Positions 11,088 to 20,524 of a stretch of 39,647 nucleotides of DNA are shown in pieces. Position 1 is the stretch's first letter; each line of letters opens with the position of its first letter. The DNA comes from Nitratiruptor sp. (GTDB lineage: Bacteria; Campylobacterota; Campylobacteria; Campylobacterales; Nitratiruptoraceae): NCBI GenBank assembly GCA_027036935.1, contig JALWCE010000023.1:1-39647 (forward strand). Reading direction: 5' to 3'. The notes under the pieces were generated by a model, which saw only the letters and a list, made by a program, of their open reading frames with translations, did no database searches and was not told the origin of the DNA. The translations under genes and the position numbers were made by a program.

Positions 11088-12107
11088 CTACAACACCTCG
11101 GCTCGTCCGTTTTGTAACACTACCATATCTTCTATGCGTATCCCAAATTCTCCCGGCACATAGATGCCAGGCTCTATGGTAAAGACCATCCCATCTTCCA
11201 AAATTTGCTCGTTTTTGGAGTTGATAAAAGGCATCTCGTGGATATCGAGTCCTACGCCGTGCCCCAAAGAGTGGATGAAACAACCCGCAAATTCGCTCCC
11301 ATCAATGATATCTCGAGCTATTTTATCCAAATCTTTGGCTCGCATACCGCTTTTTGCCGCTTTTATGGCGCTCTCTTGCGCCTTTTTGACAATATCATAC
11401 GCTCTTTGTACTTTTGGATTTTTAAACTTTTGCTCTTCTTTGTCAAAATCAAAACCGCCTCCAAAAGAGGCGGTACGGGTGCGATCGGAGCAGTAGCGCT
11501 CATATTTTATCCCCGCATCAAAAAGCACCAGCGCCCCTTCGTGCAATCTCTTCTTACTCGGATAGGCGTGGGGTTTGGCGCCGTTTTCATCGATGGCAAA
11601 TATGGGATCAAAACTGAGCTCATACTCCCCTTTGCGGCTCAAAAAGCCTATAGCTTCAAAATGGAGCCGCCGCTCACTCCAACCCTCGCACCCTCGCACA
11701 AAGGCGGCAAATTGATCGAATGCCTCGGCATTGAGCTGGACTGAGCGGCGTATTAAGCGAATCTCTTTTTCGCTTTTGATAAGACGCTTCTGCCACGAGA
11801 GATTTGGCTTTGGACAAAACTTCGTATCAAGTTTGGAGCGTACAGCCTCTAAATCTTGGCAGTGCAACTCTTTAGGATCGTAAAAAAGCTTTTTGACCCG
11901 TTTTTTGCGCAAGATCTCTCTGGCTTTTTTATTGATATCTCTAGCCTCCACCACCTCGGCCCCTTGTACTTTCTCTTTGGCCTCGGTGGTGTAACGGGGG
12001 TCGGTGATGAAATAGCGCTCATCCTTCAAAGACAAAAAAAGCTCGTTGTCACAGCTAAATCCGCACTCATAGTAAACGGCGTTTTCATCTTTGAAAAGAG
12101 CGTTCAT
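11088..12107 (-). CDS. pepQ: M24 family Xaa-Pro aminopeptidase/dipeptidase
   Basis: VLFDAGIKYERYCSDRTRT; HSLGHGVGLDIHE; TIEPGIYVPGEFGIRIED. Confidence 0.93.
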   Translation of the reverse strand: MNALFKDENAVYYECGFSCDNELFLSLKDERYFITDPRYTTEAKEKVQGAEVVEARDINKKAREILRKKRVKKLFYDPKELHCQDLEAVRSKLDTKFCPKPNLSWQKRLIKSEKEIRLIRRSVQLNAEAFDQFAAFVRGCEGWSERRLHFEAIGFLSRKGEYELSFDPIFAIDENGAKPHAYPSKKRLHEGALVLFDAGIKYERYCSDRTRTASFGGGFDFDKEEQKFKNPKVQRAYDIVKKAQESAIKAAKSGMRAKDLDKIARDIIDGSEFAGCFIHSLGHGVGLDIHEMPFINSKNEQILEDGMVFTIEPGIYVPGEFGIRIEDMVVLQNGRAEVL

Positions 12108-12583
12108 CAGGCTTGTTGCTGCTGTTGTTGTTGAGCTTGCAAGGCTTGGATCTCTTGGAAGATCTGATGCATCGCAACCATAGCCAAATGGTAACTAAAA
12201 GGACCAAATCCGGTAATCACACCCGCACATACGGGAGCTAGCATACTCTTTTGTCGAAACTCTTCACGGCGATAGACGTTGCTCAAATGTACCTCGATGG
12301 TAGGCAACTGCACCGCGGCAATAGCGTCACGGATGGCGATAGAGGTATGGGTATAGGCTCCGGCGTTGATGATGATACCATCAGCATCCCCCAAACACTC
12401 TTGGATTTTATCGATTATCTCTCCTTCAAAGTTACTTTGGAAAAACTCGATCTCCATTCCGTTGGCTTGGGCAAAAGCCCTCATTTGCGTATGGATGTCC
12501 TCTAGCTTCATGGGGCCATAGATTTGCTGCTCGCGGATTCCTAGCATATTGAGGTTGGGACCTTGGATTACCATTACTTTCAT
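12107..12583 (-). CDS. aroQ: Type II 3-dehydroquinate dehydratase with C-terminal poly-Gln tail
   Basis: [34 protein letters not shown]; ends [13 protein letters not shown]. Confidence 0.97.
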   Translation of the reverse strand: MKVMVIQGPNLNMLGIREQQIYGPMKLEDIHTQMRAFAQANGMEIEFFQSNFEGEIIDKIQECLGDADGIIINAGAYTHTSIAIRDAIAAVQLPTIEVHLSNVYRREEFRQKSMLAPVCAGVITGFGPFSYHLAMVAMHQIFQEIQALQAQQQQQQQA

Positions 12584-12610
12584 CTTTTTCCTTTTGGGTG
12601 TATTTTAAGG

Positions 12611-12620
12611 TATGATTATA
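12611..12620. promoter_or_regulatory. Overlapping divergent -10 elements for aroQ (-, TATAAT) and the amidohydrolase (+, TATGAT)
   Basis: 12611-12620 tatgattata: TATGAT on + at 12611-12616, TATAAT on - at 12615-12620, in the 65-bp divergent gap. Confidence 0.45.
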
Positions 12621-12648
12621 TCAAACTTTTTACTTTAAAAGGAGTTGG

Positions 12649-13860
12649 ATGCAAATCCTCCATCCCAAATTTATTCTCACACCAGATAAAATCCTCTCAA
12701 ATCACGCCGTCGCTTTTGATTCTCATATCCAAGCCGTCGCTCCAAAAGAGGAGTTGGTGCGACGCTTCCCAGATGCCGCTCTTTTTGAAGAGCCTAGTGC
12801 CGTCGTGATGCCCGGTTTTGCCAATCCGCACCTCCATCTTGAATTTAGCGCCAACAAGGCTACTTTGAGCTACGGCGATTTTATCCCGTGGCTCTACAGC
12901 GTCATCGAGCATAGAGAGGAGCTTTTGCCTAAATGCGAAAAGGAGTGTATGACAAACGCCTTGCGCACCCTCCTTATTTGCGGCACCACCGCCATAGGCG
13001 CAATAAGCAGTTATGGCGAAGATATCGAGGCATGCGCCAAATCCCCTCTTAAAGTCCAGCTTTTTAACGAGATTATCGGTTCTAATCCAGCGGCTGCTGA
13101 TATAATGTACGCCAGCTTTTTAGAGCGTTTCCATCGCTGCAAAAAGCTCCAAAACGATCGCTTCAAAGCCGCCGTAGCCATCCACTCCCCCTACTCGGTG
13201 CACTATGTTTTAGCCAAAAGAGCCATAGAGATAGCCAAAAGGGAAAATGCGCTGGTGAGTACGCACTTTATGGAGAGTCGAGCCGAACGGGAGTGGCTTG
13301 ATAGCGGTACGGGAGAGTTTGCCCATTTTTTCAAAAAACTCCTTGGACAAACTAGACCCCTCAACAATCCGCTACAATTTTTGGAACTTTTTGAAGAGGT
13401 ACAAACCCTTTTTGTCCATATGGTCTGGGCAAATGAGCAAGAGCTTGCAAAAATTTCTCGTATGCCGGCATCTATAGTCCACTGCCCCATATCCAATCGC
13501 CTGCTTGGCAATGGGGTACTGGATTTGGAGCGCATCGCTCCTATTCCCTATACTCTTGCTACCGATGGTCTTAGTTCTAACTATACTCTCAACCTCTACG
13601 AAGAGCTCAAAGCCGCCTTGTTTCTCCATCCTAACAAAAAGGCTACCGATTTTGCCAAAGAGCTCATCGTACGCTCCACCAAAGGTGGATATAAGGCTTT
13701 GGGTTTTGAGGGCGGTATAATTGAGGAGGGGATGCCCGCAGATTTGCAAATCGTCTCTATCCCGGAAGATCTCAAGGAGCCAGAGGATATCTATTTGCAT
13801 CTGATCGTACACACCCAAAAACCAAAAGCGGTCTATATTCAAGGAGTCAATCATGCCTAA
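12649..13860 (+). CDS. Amidohydrolase, probable aminodeoxyfutalosine deaminase (futalosine menaquinone pathway)
   Basis: VMPGFANPHLHLEFS; IVHCPISNRLLGNG; LATDGLSSN. Resembles the HP0267-type amidohydrolase of Campylobacterota, as recalled. Confidence 0.75.
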   Translation: MQILHPKFILTPDKILSNHAVAFDSHIQAVAPKEELVRRFPDAALFEEPSAVVMPGFANPHLHLEFSANKATLSYGDFIPWLYSVIEHREELLPKCEKECMTNALRTLLICGTTAIGAISSYGEDIEACAKSPLKVQLFNEIIGSNPAAADIMYASFLERFHRCKKLQNDRFKAAVAIHSPYSVHYVLAKRAIEIAKRENALVSTHFMESRAEREWLDSGTGEFAHFFKKLLGQTRPLNNPLQFLELFEEVQTLFVHMVWANEQELAKISRMPASIVHCPISNRLLGNGVLDLERIAPIPYTLATDGLSSNYTLNLYEELKAALFLHPNKKATDFAKELIVRSTKGGYKALGFEGGIIEEGMPADLQIVSIPEDLKEPEDIYLHLIVHTQKPKAVYIQGVNHA

Positions 13861-14770
13861 AGAGCAACAAGAGAGCCAAAAGTCGCCACAACAAAAGGGA
13901 ATAAAAGAGTATGCGGCGAGCTTTTTTTGGCCAATTACGGCTACTCTGGACTTTTTACAGCGCTATTTTAAAGGTATTATTTTACTGCTACTTATCCTTG
14001 TGCTCTTATCTTCTATACAACCAACCTCCCTCGCCCCGCCAAATTTGATGAGTATAGAGCTAAGCGGCACGATACTAAGTGCCAAAAAGGTACTCAAACA
14101 GATACAAGAGGCTAAAGATAAAAACATCAAAGGGGTTTTGTTTATCGTCGATTCTCCCGGCGGCGCAGTGGCCCCTTCGCTAGAGATCTCTTTGGCAATC
14201 AAACGACTCAATCAAAAAAAGCCGGTCCTCACCTATGCGGCCGGAACGCTGGCGAGCGGAGCCTACTACGCTAGTATCTGGAGCCGTGAGATCATCGCAA
14301 ATCCAGGCAGCGCCATAGGCTCTATCGGCGTTATTTTTGAAGCGCCCAACCTTAAAGGGTTGTTGGATAAAGTGGGCGTAGAGCCCCAAGTAGTTAAAGC
14401 TGGCAAGTATAAAGAGGTGGGTACGCCCTTTAGGCCTTGGAAAGATTATGAAAAAAAAGAGTTGGCCAAAGTTGTCTATGACACCTACGATATGTTCGTA
14501 CACGATGTGGCAAAGGCAAGAGGTCTTGATATAAAAGACAAGGATAAATTTGCCGAGGCTCATATCTTTACGGCTAGACAGGCGCAAAAGGTGGGACTTA
14601 TCGACAAAATAGGGACAATCTATGAGGCTAAAAAAGAGCTCATACGACTAGCCAAAGTAAAAAAACCTATCTGGAAAAAAAGAGACCCTTTTGAAAAATT
14701 TATAGAAGAGCTCTCCGATCAGACAGCCTCCAAACTCACCTCACTTCTTCTTGGGCTCAAACTTTTTTAA
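13853..14770 (+). CDS. sppA: Signal peptide peptidase SppA
   Basis: FIVDSPGGAVAPSLEI; AAGTLASGAYYAS; GSAIGSIGVIFE; N-terminal TM segment. Confidence 0.95.
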   Translation: MPKEQQESQKSPQQKGIKEYAASFFWPITATLDFLQRYFKGIILLLLILVLLSSIQPTSLAPPNLMSIELSGTILSAKKVLKQIQEAKDKNIKGVLFIVDSPGGAVAPSLEISLAIKRLNQKKPVLTYAAGTLASGAYYASIWSREIIANPGSAIGSIGVIFEAPNLKGLLDKVGVEPQVVKAGKYKEVGTPFRPWKDYEKKELAKVVYDTYDMFVHDVAKARGLDIKDKDKFAEAHIFTARQAQKVGLIDKIGTIYEAKKELIRLAKVKKPIWKKRDPFEKFIEELSDQTASKLTSLLLGLKLF

Positions 14771-15130
14771 AATTTTTTCCCTCTGCCACTCCATCGGCTC
14801 ATTCAAAAAGTAGGCTAAAGCCTGATGGATTTGGCCCTTTTGATCCTCTACGGCTATATATCGTCTTGTATAGTACAAAGGGTACTCCTCTAGCCTATCT
14901 ATGTCGGCCAAAGTCTTCTCATCCACTTCGTACAGCTCCCCTTCTACTTTGTACCCCTTCCCCTCCTCATCCAATAAATAGGGATACCATCTTTTGGGGG
15001 CTATGAGGGGAAATGGGGATTTGGTGGTAGCTTTGCCCAAAAATTTAGCATTGTGTAGATAGTGGTGATTGCAAAATCCCCTTTTGAGCGTGCCGTAGAC
15101 AAAGAGTTTATAGCGGTTTTTTGCTAACAA
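14741..15130 (-). CDS. Gamma-glutamylcyclotransferase-like (AIG2/GGCT) family protein
   Basis: KLFVYGTLKRGFCNHHYLHNAKFLG; GELYEVDEKTLADIDRLEEYP; TTG start with GGAGG upstream. Confidence 0.85.
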   Translation of the reverse strand: MLAKNRYKLFVYGTLKRGFCNHHYLHNAKFLGKATTKSPFPLIAPKRWYPYLLDEEGKGYKVEGELYEVDEKTLADIDRLEEYPLYYTRRYIAVEDQKGQIHQALAYFLNEPMEWQREKILKKFEPKKK

Positions 15131-15215
15131 TCTCCACCTCCACTTCCCAATCCATATCCTGTAAACACACCCGATTGCCCACTTGTACCTCTTTTAGGCT
15201 TATGAGCTTTTGATC

Positions 15216-15257
15216 TTGACATGCTTCCCTCGCATTTATGCGTGGGAAGTATGTCAA
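15216..15257. repeat. 42-nt near-perfect inverted repeat/hairpin immediately after the GGDEF/EAL stop codon
   Basis: TTGACATGCTTCCCTCGCAT-TT-ATGCGTGGGAAGTATGTCAA: 20-position stem with one T-T mismatch and one G-T pair. Confidence 0.85.
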
Positions 15258-18200
15258 AGGACCATCTCCAAAGCTTTTTGCTGGGGTAAAGGACGGGAGA
15301 AGTAAAAGCCTTGGACATAATCACAGCCGTGCTCTTTTAAAAACTCCACCGCCTTGGCGTTTTCAACTCCTTCTGCCGTCACCTTGATCTCATAAATTTT
15401 TGATATCTCTATAATTTTGGCCACTAATTGATCGTTTTTGTTCTCAAAAAGATTGAGGATAAAACTCTTGTCAATTTTGAGCTCGTCTACTCTAAACTCC
15501 CGCAAGTAGCTCAAGGAGGAGTATCCTACCCCAAAATCGTCGATCGCCACCGCCACACCCAACTCTTTTAAAGCGCTGTTGAGCTCAAGATACTTTGTGA
15601 TATTTTCCACAAGGGAGTCTTCAGTTATTTCGACGATCAGGAGTTCTGGATGGGAAAAAGAGGCTATTTTTTCCAAAAATTGATCTATATAGTGCTGATT
15701 AACAATTTGACTCGCATCTAGATTGATGGCTACTTTGATATTTTTCTCCTTGACTTTTTCTATCATCTCAAAAGCCTGACGCAAAGCGATATCACTCAAA
15801 GAGTATAGGAGTCTGTTGCCTTTGGTATAGGATAAAAAGTGGTCTGGAGTCAAAACTTTCCCATCATGCCTCCAACGCATCAACCCCTCAAAAGAGACCA
15901 CTTTCGTATCCAAAAGCCGTAACTTTGGTTGAAAAAAGAGCTCAAACTCTCCGTTGGCCATCCCCTCTTCGATCCTTTGTTTCATAACCAAAAACTGCTT
16001 GGACTCAATATCAAGAGCTTTATTATAAAAACAAAAAGTGTTTTTACCGCTCTTTTTGGAGCTATACATAGCGATATCGGCCGCATTGATGACCTCATCT
16101 ACATGTTCAAACTCTTTGGGAAAAAGAGCGATGCCTACGGAGTAGGTAATCTCTATCTCCTGCCCATCGATAATAACGGGCTCGCCACAAATATTAATCA
16201 GACGCTGAGCCATCAAAGAGGATTTATGGATAGCTATTTGCTCATCTTTGCCCAAATCCCCCAAAACCAACGCAAACTCATCCCCAGCTATACGAGCGCT
16301 CATATCACTGGGACCTTCCAAGCTTTTGAGCCGTTTGGCTACCTCCATTAAAACTTTATCCCCTATATCGTGGCCGTAGGAGTCGTTTACATATTTGAAA
16401 TTATCCAGATCAATAAAGAAAAAAGCCCCCAAAGTCCCTTCTTTTTTCAAAACGCCAAAAAGTACCCGAAGTTCTTCTAAAAGCTTCTTTCTATTAAAAA
16501 GCTCGGTCAAAAGATCAAGCTCGGCCCGTTTACGAAGCTCCTCTTGGACTTTTTTCACATCGGAGATATCAAAAAAGTGGGAGACGAAATTTTGAATCTC
16601 CCCTTTATCATCCTTGACGGCGGTAATGGAGAGAATCTCTGGATAGATGGTACCGTCTTTTTTGCGGTTGTAGATCTCCCCTTTCCAAAATCCTCGCTTC
16701 TTGATCTCATCCCACATCTGTTGATAAAAAGCTTTATCGTGTTTGCCCGATTTAAGAATCGACGGATTTTTGCCAAGTACCTCACTCTCTTTATACCCCG
16801 TAATTTCTTCAAAAGCTTTATTGACCTTTAAAATATTGCCAAATTTATCGGTAATGGCTATCGCCTCTTGACTCTCAAAGGCCTGACTCAAAAGAGCCAG
16901 CCTTTTTTGCAACTTTTTCTCTTTTTTCAAGTACTCTATATGTCGCAAGGATTGGTCAAAATATTCGGCCATCTTTTGAAGAATCTCTATAACCGCTGGA
17001 TGTAAGGTGCCCCGTCGAGAGAGTATAAGCAAGTACTCACACTTTTGCTGATGTAAGATAGGTAAAATCACAAGCCGTTGCGTCTTTTTTAATAAAGGTT
17101 CGTCAAAAGGGCCGTGTACCACTACGACGGTACGGCTTTCTATGGCTTGCTGGATATAAGCATCCAAACTCTTTGGCCAAAAGCGTTTGATGCTGTTGGC
17201 CAAAATATGCCGAGTAGCAATGATCTCTTTGGTGGAACACTCCAGTAAAATCAAAAAATCAAAAACATTCATCTTGTCCACTAAGACCATCAAGGTATTA
17301 ATCAAGGTCTTGGTATCTTGCACAAAAAGCAGCGTTTCGCTAAATTGAGCAAAAACTTGAAAGAGCCTCGTCTCAAACTCCATATCGGCGATGGCTTGCT
17401 CCACCCTTTCAAAATGGGTATCATACCACCGCATAAAGAGCAAAAATCCTATAAGAGTCATAAGCCATGAGGCTGAACTTGCCACAAAAACCCAAAAGGT
17501 CTTATCTTTTAGATGCTCTTTTTTATGCCAAATAAGCTGCAAAATCCCTTTTTGCGTGGCAAAAAGACGATTGATGTAAGTAGTCTGCACTTTCCACCAC
17601 TCTTGTATACTCAACAGATCAAACTGCTTAGATTGCAAGATTCGCGCTTTGATATCCTCTATCTTTTTCTCTAGCGAGGGAGGAATATAATCGTAAAAAA
17701 AGATACGCACTACCGGGGGCATAATCTTTTGTAAAAGCTCTCTTTGGGTTTGCTCTTGCAAATAGACGCCCATCGCCTCTTGATAGATCTTCTTATCTGG
17801 ATGGCGTTGCTGGAGCAAAAGCATAATCAAGGCTCGCTCTTGAGCGTTGAGCTCGGTATATTGCAAAATTTTCTCAAAGGAGAGGAGTATTTGAAAAAAC
17901 TCGTTATCGATAAAACGCTGCTCTAAAATGGAAACGGAGTCTATGAAAGCGTGGATGATACGATCATAGGCGTGCAAAACTTCCAAAGGCTTCGCTTTTT
18001 TTTTATCCACTTGCGTGCGTAGCTGAGGCAGCTTGGCCACCTCGTCTATAATCGTTTGGAACTGCTTTTGCCAGACAGGGGGAAAAGTATAAGTAAACAA
18101 AAAATCTTTATAACGCTCTAGGACCTCGTCTGTACGCTTTCTTTGGGTACTCAAAAACCTACAAAAAGCGTCTTGTTCCTCGCAAGCGACGGAGAGTCCC

Positions 18201-18394
18201 CGCTCCCTTTGAAGATTCTTAACCACATCGACGACTATTTGCACATAACGTATCGACTGCTCCAGATATAGACTCTTTTGATAATGTACATATGTGGTAT
18301 AGACGTAGTAGCCCAAAAAGAGAAAGAAAGCCAGAGCCAAAGGGAGAAAAAAAAGGAGAGTTTGGCGCTTTAACTTTCTGATATAACTTTGCAT
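15254..18394 (-). CDS. Membrane protein with NIT-like periplasmic sensor, PAS, GGDEF and EAL domains (c-di-GMP turnover)
   Basis: Two TM segments; LQRERGLSVACEEQD (NIT-like); PAS AITDKFGNILKVNKAFEEITGY; RIAGDEFALVLG; FEGLMRWRH, INLDASQ, VEITEDSLV, DDFGVGYSSLSYL. ATG at 18394 preferred over TTG at 18397. Confidence 0.92.
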   Translation of the reverse strand: MQSYIRKLKRQTLLFFLPLALAFFLFLGYYVYTTYVHYQKSLYLEQSIRYVQIVVDVVKNLQRERGLSVACEEQDAFCRFLSTQRKRTDEVLERYKDFLFTYTFPPVWQKQFQTIIDEVAKLPQLRTQVDKKKAKPLEVLHAYDRIIHAFIDSVSILEQRFIDNEFFQILLSFEKILQYTELNAQERALIMLLLQQRHPDKKIYQEAMGVYLQEQTQRELLQKIMPPVVRIFFYDYIPPSLEKKIEDIKARILQSKQFDLLSIQEWWKVQTTYINRLFATQKGILQLIWHKKEHLKDKTFWVFVASSASWLMTLIGFLLFMRWYDTHFERVEQAIADMEFETRLFQVFAQFSETLLFVQDTKTLINTLMVLVDKMNVFDFLILLECSTKEIIATRHILANSIKRFWPKSLDAYIQQAIESRTVVVVHGPFDEPLLKKTQRLVILPILHQQKCEYLLILSRRGTLHPAVIEILQKMAEYFDQSLRHIEYLKKEKKLQKRLALLSQAFESQEAIAITDKFGNILKVNKAFEEITGYKESEVLGKNPSILKSGKHDKAFYQQMWDEIKKRGFWKGEIYNRKKDGTIYPEILSITAVKDDKGEIQNFVSHFFDISDVKKVQEELRKRAELDLLTELFNRKKLLEELRVLFGVLKKEGTLGAFFFIDLDNFKYVNDSYGHDIGDKVLMEVAKRLKSLEGPSDMSARIAGDEFALVLGDLGKDEQIAIHKSSLMAQRLINICGEPVIIDGQEIEITYSVGIALFPKEFEHVDEVINAADIAMYSSKKSGKNTFCFYNKALDIESKQFLVMKQRIEEGMANGEFELFFQPKLRLLDTKVVSFEGLMRWRHDGKVLTPDHFLSYTKGNRLLYSLSDIALRQAFEMIEKVKEKNIKVAINLDASQIVNQHYIDQFLEKIASFSHPELLIVEITEDSLVENITKYLELNSALKELGVAVAIDDFGVGYSSLSYLREFRVDELKIDKSFILNLFENKNDQLVAKIIEISKIYEIKVTAEGVENAKAVEFLKEHGCDYVQGFYFSRPLPQQKALEMVL

Positions 18395-18397
18395 CAA

Positions 18398-19108
18398 TCA
18401 CTTTTTTTGAGCGATAAAAAGCGTAGAAATGCCAAAAGAAAAGGAGCGCAGCTTTTGGATTTGAAATCCCCCTTTTTCAAGCTCTTGAACCAGCTGCTTG
18501 GTCGTCAAAAAGTTGTCAATGGAATTTGGCAAATACTCATACGCCTCTTTATTACCAGAGACCACACCGCCGATACGAGGAAGCAGCCGCTTCATATACC
18601 ACTGCGTCGCCTTATCCACTACACCAAAACGCTCTTTTTTGGTAAATTCCAATATCACCAAAATACCGCCGGGTTTGAGTACTCGAGCAAACTCTTTTAT
18701 CGCTGCCTCTCTTTCTACCACATTGCGTATGCCGTAGGTAATGCTTAAAAACTCGCTGCTCTCATCTGGCAAGGGTAGCTCTTGCGCATAGGCTTGGATA
18801 TAGTCAAAATGGGGAAATTTCTCTTTGGCCACTTCCAACATTCCTTGCGACGGATCCACCCCCACATAGTTTTTGACCACTATCTTCTTTTTAGTCGCCA
18901 TCTTCTCCCAAAATCCTAGCATATCCCCGGTTCCACAAGCCACATCGGTAATTTGGGATATCTCTTTTTTGCCATAAAGATCGTACGCCATTTGGCAAGC
19001 TCGTCTACGCCATAGGATATCGCTTCCAAAACTGAGCACTCTATTGGCTAGATCATAACTTTTAGCAATTTCGTCAAACATCGAAACGATTTTTTTTTGT
19101 CTATCCAT
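18398..19108 (-). CDS. ubiE: Demethylmenaquinone methyltransferase
   Basis: MFDEIAKSYDLANRVLSFGSDILWRR; DVACGTGDML; ITYGIRNV. Confidence 0.96.
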   Translation of the reverse strand: MDRQKKIVSMFDEIAKSYDLANRVLSFGSDILWRRRACQMAYDLYGKKEISQITDVACGTGDMLGFWEKMATKKKIVVKNYVGVDPSQGMLEVAKEKFPHFDYIQAYAQELPLPDESSEFLSITYGIRNVVEREAAIKEFARVLKPGGILVILEFTKKERFGVVDKATQWYMKRLLPRIGGVVSGNKEAYEYLPNSIDNFLTTKQLVQELEKGGFQIQKLRSFSFGISTLFIAQKK

Positions 19109-20102
19109 TTTGGCTCCAAATCATCAAATCTCTATCAATCTTTTGAGTATGCAAAAATTCTATTTTTTTGTCACATCTATAATTTTCTAATGCCCTGCAT
19201 TTGGGTGCTACAAATTGCAAATACCAGTCTACCATCATTTTCGTAGCGCGAAGCATCCCCTCACCCCCCTCAATCATAACAAAAGAGTGCCGGGCTATCC
19301 TTTCTAAGGAATCTTCTATATAGACACGGCGTCCCTCAATGCCAAAGAGAGGAATGGTGTCGCTAAACTTTCTCTTTTTGGAATAGATAAGTACATTAGG
19401 AGCTCGTCCGCCTACGAGTCTTGCGTCAAGTATAGGTCTATCGATACGCACCGTATTGCCGCCTATGACCAATAAGTCAATGCGATCGCGCAAAGCGTGC
19501 ACATACTCTCTGGAAGCTTGGGAGCTAATGATTCCTCCTTTGACTACTCCGTTAAAAGTTTGGGCGTATTTGAATAAAACGAAGCTCCCGTTGCTCCATT
19601 TGACAAAAGGCTCTATAAGCTCTTGGCACTGCCGCTCCAATACCCCCACGCGTACTTTAATGCCATTGCGGCGCAAATATGTGGCTCCACCCGTCGCTTC
19701 GATATTGGGATCAAGAGTGCCAATAATCACCTCTTTAAATCCCAAACTTTTGATCAATAGGGAACAAGGAGGTGTTTTCCCATAATGAAAACAGGGCTCA
19801 AGAGTTACGTACAATGTAGCATCGTTAAAAAGATTGTGGGCGTGGGTTTGAAGATAGTTGTGTAGATGCAAAGCTTGAGTGATGGGTAAAATGTCAGAAT
19901 CTTTTGTGAGGCGGTAGTAGGCCTCTTTAAGAGCTAATACCTCAGCGTGGGGACCGCCGGCTTCTTGATGAGCGGCGATAGAGAGGAGGCGACCCTCTTT
20001 TAAAACCGCCGCACCGACAGCTGGATTGGGGTAGGTAAGACACTGATATTTCCAAGCCTCATCCAAACAGGCCTGCATATAAAATTCATCAAAATTTACC
20101 AT
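19101..20102 (-). CDS. ribD: Riboflavin biosynthesis deaminase/reductase
   Basis: NPAVGAAVLKEG, GGPHAEVLAL, TLEPCFHYGKTPPCSLLI. Confidence 0.95.
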   Translation of the reverse strand: MVNFDEFYMQACLDEAWKYQCLTYPNPAVGAAVLKEGRLLSIAAHQEAGGPHAEVLALKEAYYRLTKDSDILPITQALHLHNYLQTHAHNLFNDATLYVTLEPCFHYGKTPPCSLLIKSLGFKEVIIGTLDPNIEATGGATYLRRNGIKVRVGVLERQCQELIEPFVKWSNGSFVLFKYAQTFNGVVKGGIISSQASREYVHALRDRIDLLVIGGNTVRIDRPILDARLVGGRAPNVLIYSKKRKFSDTIPLFGIEGRRVYIEDSLERIARHSFVMIEGGEGMLRATKMMVDWYLQFVAPKCRALENYRCDKKIEFLHTQKIDRDLMIWSQNG

Positions 20103-20524
20103 TCAAAATAGGTTTTAGCACCTGCAATCTCATCAAAACCAAGGCGCTTTTCTCCCTCTTTGGTCTGTACCACAATCTCCTTGGCGTTCCCACTTTTTAA
20201 CTCTCCCTCAATAACATCGCCTTGGATCGTGGTAATACGTACTTTTTCTCCTATAGAGTTTTGAAAATGTTCCGGTTTTTTGAGTTTACGCTCCACTCCG
20301 GGCGAGCTTACTTCCAGGTTATAGTCGCCGCTTACGGGAGGATTGACATCAAGTAGCGGCGAGACCAGATTGGAGACCTCAACACACTTTTGTAGATCCA
20401 CCCCCTTAGGATGGGTGATAGTGACTCGATAGATGGTCTTTCCCCTCTCAGTGAGTGTTTCGATATCATAAAGCTTCGCCCCACAACTCTCCACCATCTT
20501 TTTAATCTCTTGCTCTAGACTCAC
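20096..20524 (-). CDS. rimP: Ribosome maturation factor RimP
   Basis: YNLEVSSPGVERKLKKPEHF; between ribD and rbfA. Confidence 0.95.
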   Translation of the reverse strand: MSLEQEIKKMVESCGAKLYDIETLTERGKTIYRVTITHPKGVDLQKCVEVSNLVSPLLDVNPPVSGDYNLEVSSPGVERKLKKPEHFQNSIGEKVRITTIQGDVIEGELKSGNAKEIVVQTKEGEKRLGFDEIAGAKTYFEW

